From: Thioalkalivibrio sp. ALJ24
Lineage (GTDB): Bacteria; Pseudomonadota; Gammaproteobacteria; Ectothiorhodospirales; Ectothiorhodospiraceae
NCBI RefSeq assembly: GCF_000377785.1
Contig: NZ_KB898724.1
Location: 391,931-455,930, forward strand
Direction of reading: 5' to 3'
DNA length: 64,000 bases
Position numbers and translations under genes: made by a program. This document shows, piece by piece, positions 59,192 to 64,000 of this stretch (the first letter of the stretch is position 1; every line of letters starts with the position of its first letter). The notes beneath the pieces are model-generated. The model was not told where the DNA came from. It saw only the letters and a list, made by a program, of their open reading frames with translations, and searched no databases.

Positions 59192-60265
59192 GTGACCGAA
59201 GACTGTGACTGGCTGAACGTCCCCGCCGCGCCGCTGGATCCCGCGGCGACCGCGCGTGCCCGCGCGCGGCAGGAACGCCTGACCAAGCCGCCGGGGTCGC
59301 TGGGCCGCCTGGAGACCCTGGCCGAGCGTCTGGCGGGGCTGCAGGGCCGCGAGTGCCCGCGCCCGCCGCAGCCGTGGATCACCGTGTTCGCCGGCGACCA
59401 TGGCGTGGTCGCCGAAGGCATCTCGCGTTTTCCGCAGGCCGTGACCGGGCAGATGGTCGCCAACTTCGCCGCCGGCGGGGCGGCCATCGCCGTGCTCGCG
59501 CGCAGCCTGGATGCGGGGCTGGAGATCATCGACCTGGGCACGGTACCCGGTGGCCCCGAGCCCGAGGGCGTGATCCGCGCCGGGCTGGGCCCGGGCACCG
59601 CCAACTTCGCGCGCGAGCCGGCGATGACCCCGGCGCAGCTGGAGCGCGCGCTGAACACCGGGCGCCAGGCAGCCGAACGGGCGCGCCAGGGCGGGGCGGG
59701 GCTGTTCATCGGCGGCGAGATGGGCATCGGCAACACCACCGCCGCGGCGGCCGTGGCCTGCGGTGTGCTGGGGGCCTCGCCGGACGCGCTGGCGGGCCCG
59801 GGCACCGGGCTGGACCCGGCCGGGGTGCGGCACAAGGCCGAGGTGATCGAACGCGCGCTGGCCCTGCACGCCGAGGCCGGGGATTCGGCGCTGGAGTGGC
59901 TGCGGCGGGTCGGGGGTTTCGAGATCGCCGGGTTGACCGGCGCGTTTCTGGCCAGCGCGCAGATCGGTCAGCCGGTGCTGGTGGACGGCTTCATCGCCAG
60001 CACCGCGGCACTGGTGGCGACCCGGCTGTGCCCGGGGGCGGGGGACTGGTTCTTCTACGCCCACCGCTCCGCCGAGCCCGGGCACGACCGCGTGCTGGAG
60101 GCGCTGGGCGCGCAGCCGCTGCTGGATCTGGGCATGCGCCTGGGCGAGGGCAGCGGCGCGGCGACCGCGGTGCCGCTGCTGCGCATGGCCTGCGAGCTGC
60201 ACGCCGGCATGGCGACCTTCGACGAGGCCGGCGTGGCGGACGACGAGTCCGGAGCGGGCGCGTGA
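59192..60265 (+). CDS. cobT: Nicotinate-nucleotide-DMB phosphoribosyltransferase
   Basis: A 357-residue enzyme that activates dimethylbenzimidazole to alpha-ribazole phosphate using nicotinate mononucleotide. Conserved segments are [45 protein letters not shown] and the final [14 protein letters not shown] motif [18 protein letters not shown] with the catalytic Glu. The GTG start has GAGGAA upstream, 28 bases after cobU. It uses the product of BluB, the first gene in this operon. Confidence 0.95.
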   Translation: MTEDCDWLNVPAAPLDPAATARARARQERLTKPPGSLGRLETLAERLAGLQGRECPRPPQPWITVFAGDHGVVAEGISRFPQAVTGQMVANFAAGGAAIAVLARSLDAGLEIIDLGTVPGGPEPEGVIRAGLGPGTANFAREPAMTPAQLERALNTGRQAAERARQGGAGLFIGGEMGIGNTTAAAAVACGVLGASPDALAGPGTGLDPAGVRHKAEVIERALALHAEAGDSALEWLRRVGGFEIAGLTGAFLASAQIGQPVLVDGFIASTAALVATRLCPGAGDWFFYAHRSAEPGHDRVLEALGAQPLLDLGMRLGEGSGAATAVPLLRMACELHAGMATFDEAGVADDESGAGA

Positions 60266-60873
60266 GTACGGGGGCGTCCGCCGGCGCCGGGGCGCGGGTC
60301 GGGCTGCTGCGCCACGGTGAGACCACCGGCGAGGGCTTCTGCGGCGCCGGCAGCGACGTGCCGCTGACCGCGCGCGGCCAGGCGGCGATGGAGGGGGAGC
60401 TGGCACGCCGGCGCCCGCCGGGCCTGGCCTCCGGCGAACCGGCCTGGGACCGCATCGTAACCTCGCCGCTGCAGCGCTGTCAGGGGCCGGCCTCGGCCTG
60501 GGCCGAGCGCTGGGACGTGCCGCTGGTGGTGGAACCGCGACTGAAAGAGCTGCACTTCGGCACCTGGGAGGGCCGCAGCGCCGCCGCACTGATGGAGACC
60601 GAGGCCGACGCGCTGGGCCGCTTCTGGCAGGACCCGGAGGGCTGCCCGCCGCCGGAAGGCGAGGCGCTGGGCGCGTTCCGCGAGCGCGTGCTGGCCGGCT
60701 GGCGCGAGAGCGTGGCCACACCCGGCACCGCGCGCACGCTGGTGGTGACCCACGGCGGCGTCATCCGCGTGCTGCGCGCGCACTTCGAGGGCATCCCCCT
60801 GGCCGAACTGCTGAACATTGAGGCCCCGCTGGCGGTGCTGCACTGGGTCGACCCCGCGCGGGTGCAGGCATGA
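60262..60873 (+). CDS. cobC: Histidine phosphatase, probable alpha-ribazole phosphatase
   Basis: A 203-residue phosphoglycerate-mutase-like phosphatase. The phosphohistidine motif [11 protein letters not shown] (His about residue 14), [19 protein letters not shown] and [11 protein letters not shown] are complete. Position between cobT and cobS supports removal of the phosphate from alpha-ribazole phosphate or from cobalamin phosphate. The GTG start overlaps cobT (GTGA), and its stop overlaps cobS. The activity is inferred from operon context, since the family is broad. Confidence 0.85.
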   Translation: MSTGASAGAGARVGLLRHGETTGEGFCGAGSDVPLTARGQAAMEGELARRRPPGLASGEPAWDRIVTSPLQRCQGPASAWAERWDVPLVVEPRLKELHFGTWEGRSAAALMETEADALGRFWQDPEGCPPPEGEALGAFRERVLAGWRESVATPGTARTLVVTHGGVIRVLRAHFEGIPLAELLNIEAPLAVLHWVDPARVQA

Positions 60874-61664
60874 GCCGGCCGGCCACGCTCGCCCCGCTGT
60901 GGCTGGCGCTGGTGTTCCTCACCCGGGTGCCGCTGCCGGCGCGCCTGCTGCCCGAGGCCCCGCGCCCGGAAGACGCCGGACGTTCGCTGCTGTTCTACCC
61001 GCTGGTGGGGCTGGTGCTGGGCCTGCTGCTGGCCGCCGGCGGCATGCTGCTGGCCCTGCTGCCGGGTGCCGAACCGCTGCTGCTGGCCGCGCTGGTCCTG
61101 GCCGGCTGGGTGGCGATCACCGGCGCGCTGCATCTGGACGGGCTGGCCGACACGGTGGATGCCCGCGTGGGCAGCCACGGCGACCCCGAGCGCGCCCGCA
61201 CCATCATGAAGGACCCGACCTCCGGCCCGATCGCGGTGGCCACCGTGATGCTGGTGCTGCTGGTCAAGTTCGCCGCGCTGGTGCCGCTGGTGGCCGCCGC
61301 CCAGTGGCTGGCCCTGGTGATCGCCGTGGTCCTCGGCCGTGCCGCCCTGGTGCTGCTGTTCCGGCTGGCCGATTACCTCAACCCCGCCGGCCTGGGCGCC
61401 GATATGGCGGCGCACCTGCCCGAACGGCCTGCGGCCGGAGTACTGGTGGCCACCGCCATCGCCGTGGTCATCCTCGGCGTGGCCGGCGGCCTGCCCGGCG
61501 CCATCATCGCGCTGATCCTCGCCGGCGCCACCGTGGCCGCCCTGGCGGCGTTCTTCCGCCGCTGGCTCGGCGGATTCACCGGCGATCCCGCCGGTGCCAC
61601 CCTGGAGACCGTCGAGACCGTGGCCCTGGTGGTTATGGCCCTGACCCTCACCCTCCCTGCGTAG
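60870..61664 (+). CDS. cobS: Cobalamin synthase CobS
   Basis: A 264-residue polytopic inner-membrane enzyme that joins AdoCbi-GDP with alpha-ribazole (or its phosphate) to form (adenosyl)cobalamin. The Asp-rich motif LHLDGLADTVDARVG (about residues 89-103), FLTRVPLP near the start and the IMKDPTSGPIAV segment are diagnostic. About six or seven TM helices are visible. The ATG overlaps the cobC stop. The TAG stop lies within a REP-like palindrome, so the last residues could have been set by insertion of that element. Confidence 0.95.
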   Translation: MSRPATLAPLWLALVFLTRVPLPARLLPEAPRPEDAGRSLLFYPLVGLVLGLLLAAGGMLLALLPGAEPLLLAALVLAGWVAITGALHLDGLADTVDARVGSHGDPERARTIMKDPTSGPIAVATVMLVLLVKFAALVPLVAAAQWLALVIAVVLGRAALVLLFRLADYLNPAGLGADMAAHLPERPAAGVLVATAIAVVILGVAGGLPGAIIALILAGATVAALAAFFRRWLGGFTGDPAGATLETVETVALVVMALTLTLPA

Positions 61665-61683
61665 GAGCGGCCCCGGCCGCGAA
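61661..61683 (+). repeat. REP-like palindrome supplying the cobS stop codon
   Basis: GTAGGAG is followed by the perfect stem GCGGCC-CC-GGCCGC and GAA, the form GTAGGAGC-stem-GCGAA known for REP elements of Pseudomonas and relatives. The cobS TAG is bases 2-4 of the element. An inversely oriented relative with a different stem lies at 63246-63268. Confidence 0.6.
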
Positions 61684-61687
61684 GCCG

Positions 61688-61700
61688 GCCCCTGGCCGAT
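61688..61700 (-). repeat. Dispersed hairpin repeat, partial copy C
   Basis: The reverse complement of this stretch is identical over 13 bases (ATCGGCCAGGGGC) to copy B at 7060-7072. It directly follows the REP-like palindrome after cobS. Confidence 0.4.
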
Positions 61701-61762
61701 TCGGCTGTGCCCGACCGGTCGCGTGCATCCCCTTCATCCGGGACAAAAATCATCCGGATCCC

Positions 61763-61789
61763 TAAAGCCCTTGCCGGAACGGTCGTTAA
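61763..61789 (+). promoter_or_regulatory. Sigma-28 (FliA) promoter of the first flagellin gene
   Basis: TAAAGCCC, 11 bases, GTCGTTAA matches the FliA consensus TAAAGTTT-N11-GCCGATAA at 5 of 8 and 6 of 8 positions. The second flagellin gene has the same spacing and an identical GTCGTTAA at 63363-63370, which strengthens both calls. Confidence 0.78.
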
Positions 61790-61869
61790 GGGAATCGAAG
61801 GCGGCATGAGGCCGCCCAGGGATTGCCTCAGCCGGCTCGGCCGGCACTCAAGTTCCGGAGGAAGCAAGC

Positions 61870-63129
61870 ATGTCTCAGGTCATCAACACCAACGTTCTTT
61901 CGCTGAATGCCCAGCGCAATCTGAACCAGACCCAGGGCGATCTCGCCCAGTCGCTGGAACGCCTCTCGTCCGGCCTGCGCATCAATAGCGCCAAGGATGA
62001 CGCGGCCGGTCTGGCGATCTCGGAGCGGTTCACCACGCAGATCAACGGTCTGAACCAGGCGGTGCGCAACTCGAACGACGGCATCTCGTTCGCGCAGACG
62101 GCCGAAGGTGCGCTGGACACCGTCGGCGATGCGCTGCAGCGGGCGCGGCAGCTGGCCGTGCAGGCGGCGAACGACACCAACTCGGCCTCCGACCGTCAGG
62201 CGCTGAACGACGAGGTGCAGCAGCTGATGGAAGAGGTCAGCCGTGTGGCCAACTCCGCCGAGTTCAATGGCGGCCGGATCCTGGACGGCACGGTGGAGGA
62301 CCTGTTCTTCCAGGTGGGCGCGAACCAGGGGCAGACCATTGCGGTGGATGGCGTGGATGCGCGGACCTCCCAGCTTGGGGCGACCGAGTTTGTCGCCGAG
62401 GCCGAAGAAGCAGGCCTTACTCAGGAACAGATCGGCCAGATCGCCGAGGTGGATGGATTCGATGGTCCATTCACAGACATCACCATCAGCAGTGATGATT
62501 TCGATGAAAACATCGAGGTCCCGCTCTCGGGCAATGAGGATGATGACGTCGAGCCTGCGGCAACCTTGGAAGATGCGGTTCGCATGATCAATGCGGCCAT
62601 CACCGACGCTGCTTCCGCCGGCGACGAAAACGCGGAAAAGGTTGCGGATGCCGACCTGGAAGCCGCACTGAGGGTCAGGAACGACGGTACCACGACCATC
62701 GCGGTTACCTCGCGCCTGGGGACGGAAAACCTCACGGTTGATGGAGGCGTGGTCACATTGGATGACGGCGACGACACCGAGGTTGATTTGTTCCAAGATG
62801 CGGAATCGGAAGACGTCACGTTGAACGACGTCGACGTGGCGACACGCGAGACGGCGACCCAGGCAATCGGCGCCTTTGACGGAGCCCTGACCAAGGTAAA
62901 CTCGCTGCGTGCGGAGCTGGGTGCGGTGCAGACGCGCTTTGAGAGCACGATCGCGAACCTGGAGATCGGATCGGAGAACCTGTCGGATGCGCGGTCGCGG
63001 ATCCGGGACGCGGACTTCGCGGCAGAGACCGCCGAACTCTCGCGGGCGCAGGTGCTGCAGCAGGCGGGGACCACGGTGCTGTCCCAGGCGAATGCGGTGC
63101 CGCAGAACGTGCTGGGTCTGCTGCAGTAA
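61870..63129 (+). CDS. fliC: Flagellin
   Basis: A 419-residue filament subunit exported by the flagellar type III system. The conserved D0/D1 ends are typical: SQVINTNVLSLNAQRNLN at the start, RLSSGLRINSAKDDAAGLAI near residue 31, and the C-terminal RIRDADFAAETAELSRAQVL with QANAVPQNVLGLLQ. The middle (about residues 170-335) is variable, strongly acidic and less GC-rich than the ends. GGAGG precedes the ATG. It is driven by a sigma-28 promoter and closed by a strong terminator; a second flagellin gene follows. Confidence 0.96.
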   Translation: MSQVINTNVLSLNAQRNLNQTQGDLAQSLERLSSGLRINSAKDDAAGLAISERFTTQINGLNQAVRNSNDGISFAQTAEGALDTVGDALQRARQLAVQAANDTNSASDRQALNDEVQQLMEEVSRVANSAEFNGGRILDGTVEDLFFQVGANQGQTIAVDGVDARTSQLGATEFVAEAEEAGLTQEQIGQIAEVDGFDGPFTDITISSDDFDENIEVPLSGNEDDDVEPAATLEDAVRMINAAITDAASAGDENAEKVADADLEAALRVRNDGTTTIAVTSRLGTENLTVDGGVVTLDDGDDTEVDLFQDAESEDVTLNDVDVATRETATQAIGAFDGALTKVNSLRAELGAVQTRFESTIANLEIGSENLSDARSRIRDADFAAETAELSRAQVLQQAGTTVLSQANAVPQNVLGLLQ

Positions 63130-63170
63130 GGCTACGGCTTCCTCCGGGCCCGTGCTGCGGCCCATCCCTG

Positions 63171-63203
63171 GGCCCGCCCCGAGTGATCGGGGCGGGCCTT
63201 TTT
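63171..63203 (+). terminator. Intrinsic terminator of the first flagellin gene
   Basis: A perfect 11-bp GC-rich stem (63171-63181 with 63188-63198) around loop AGTGAT is followed by five T. Confidence 0.92.
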
Positions 63204-63245
63204 GCGTTAGTGGGTTCGGGGCCGGTGGTTCGGGCGGGTAGGGTT

Positions 63246-63268
63246 TTCGCGCGCGAGCGCGCTCCTAC
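63246..63268 (-). repeat. REP-like palindrome between the flagellin genes
   Basis: On the minus strand it reads GTAGGAG, the perfect stem GCGCGC-TC-GCGCGC and GAA. It shares the GTAGGAGCG and GCGAA ends with the element at 61661 but in the opposite orientation, so the two bracket the first flagellin gene. Confidence 0.6.
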
Positions 63269-63343
63269 CGGGGATGGTTTGGGCCGGGCTTGGCGGTTTT
63301 TGCCGTTGCGGAAATGGGGCGGAAATTTTTTGCCGATCGGGGT

Positions 63344-63370
63344 TAAAGGTTGCCGGGGGGTGGTCGTTAA
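63344..63370 (+). promoter_or_regulatory. Sigma-28 (FliA) promoter of the second flagellin gene
   Basis: TAAAGGTT, 11 bases, GTCGTTAA. The -10 is identical to that of the first flagellin promoter, and TAAAG and spacing match the FliA consensus. The leader to the ATG is about 80 bases. Confidence 0.78.
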
Positions 63371-63460
63371 GGGGTGTGAGAGGCAATTCCGAACCTGTCA
63401 TTGCTGCCGGAACGGCAATGACTGGCCGGTTGGCAGAGCGAGCAAAACAAGGAGGGCATC

Positions 63461-64000
63461 ATGTCCCAGGTCATCAACACCAACGTGCTGTCGCTGAACG
63501 CGCAGCGCAATCTCAACGAGTCGCAGGGGGCGCTGTCGCAGTCGCTGGAGCGTCTGTCGTCGGGTCTTCGCATCAACAGCGCCAAGGACGACGCGGCGGG
63601 CCTGGCGATCTCGGAGCGTTTCACCAGCCAGATCAACGGTCTGGATCAGGCGGTGCGCAACTCGAACGACGGCATCTCGTTCGCGCAGACCGCCGAGGGC
63701 GCGCTGGATACCGTCGGGGATGCGCTGCAGCGTGCGCGCGAGTTGTCGGTGCAGGCGGCGAACGACACCAACTCGGCCTCCGACCGTCAGGCGATCAACG
63801 ACGAGGTGCAGCAGCTGATGGAAGAGGTCAGCCGCGTGGCCAACTCGGCGGAGTTCAACGGTGGCCGGATCCTGGATGGCACGGTGGAGGATCTGTTTTT
63901 CCAGGTGGGCGCGAACCAGGGTCAGACCATTGCCGTGGATGGCGTGGATGCGCGGACCTCGGAACTGGGGGCCACCGAGGTGGTGGGGACTCAGGGGCTG
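63461..64000 (+). CDS. fliC: Second flagellin, truncated by the window end
   Basis: The first 180 codons of a flagellin paralogue; the window ends inside the gene, with no stop reached. The N-terminus SQVINTNVLSLNAQRNLN and RLSSGLRINSAKDDAAGLAI are identical to the first flagellin, and residues 90-165 differ at only a few positions, with nucleotide identity also high. The sequences diverge at about codon 173 (VGTQGL here, VAEAEE in the first), where the variable region starts. AAGGAGGG precedes the ATG. Separate promoters suggest independent expression. Confidence 0.93.
   Translation, partial: MSQVINTNVLSLNAQRNLNESQGALSQSLERLSSGLRINSAKDDAAGLAISERFTSQINGLDQAVRNSNDGISFAQTAEGALDTVGDALQRARELSVQAANDTNSASDRQAINDEVQQLMEEVSRVANSAEFNGGRILDGTVEDLFFQVGANQGQTIAVDGVDARTSELGATEVVGTQGL

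Larger units (their letters stand above)
63130..63460 (+). other. Inter-flagellin region without a gene
   Basis: This 331-base gap holds the terminator of the first flagellin gene, a REP-like palindrome on the minus strand and the sigma-28 promoter of the second gene. No plausible coding sequence is seen in it. Confidence 0.7.

Overview
The window is about 64 kb of densely packed, very GC-rich chromosome (short gaps, many 4-base ATGA/GTGA gene overlaps, frequent GTG and some TTG starts). The conserved block map-rpsB-tsf-pyrH-frr-uppS-cdsA-dxr-rseP-bamA-skp-lpxD-fabZ-lpxA ... rnhB-dnaE-accA-tilS-pyrG-kdsA-eno-ftsB-ispD-ispF identifies a Gram-negative gammaproteobacterium. Hopanoid genes, acidic extensions (FtsB, flagellin) and the cobalamin genes fit an Ectothiorhodospiraceae-like, possibly haloalkaliphilic sulfur oxidiser such as Thioalkalivibrio. 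The genus is inference only. There are no tRNA, rRNA, CRISPR, transposase or prophage genes.

Layout. 0-7.8 kb: a YgiQ-type radical SAM protein; a minus-strand hopanoid block (hpnD, hpnE and a coupled SDR whose catalytic Tyr is Phe); hemN with a likely FNR/Anr site; wrbA. 7.8-12.0 kb (minus): a PhnD-like periplasmic binding protein, a DoxX protein and a large PAS-GGDEF-EAL receptor, apparently one transcription unit. 12.3-14.2 kb (plus): a two-gene ion-channel/OmpA pair resembling ZorA-ZorB of Zorya defence but with no effector genes; its 3' end overlaps glnD. 14.1-17.6 kb (minus): glnD and map. 17.7-46.2 kb (mostly plus): translation, nucleotide, isoprenoid, outer-membrane and lipid A genes. 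This run is interrupted at 30.4-33.7 kb by an inverted lpxB-gnnB-gnnA cassette that predicts a diamino-sugar (GlcN3N) lipid A.

46.2-51 kb: a VOC protein, an MsbA-type ABC exporter, glpK and a pirin. 51-54.1 kb (minus): BtuFCD-like corrinoid uptake plus an unrecognised 119-residue protein. 54.4-61.7 kb (plus): bluB-cbiB-cobD-cobQ-cobU-cobT-cobC-cobS, which make dimethylbenzimidazole, attach the aminopropanol arm and assemble the nucleotide loop. Next to the uptake genes this is a complete late and salvage B12 module, with no corrin-ring genes in view. 61.8-64 kb: two tandem flagellin genes, each behind a nearly identical sigma-28 promoter; the second runs off the window. REP-like palindromes and a second dispersed hairpin family lie in several gene-end gaps.

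Only one gap without a gene exceeds 300 bases (63130-63460). It holds a terminator, a REP-like palindrome and a sigma-28 promoter.
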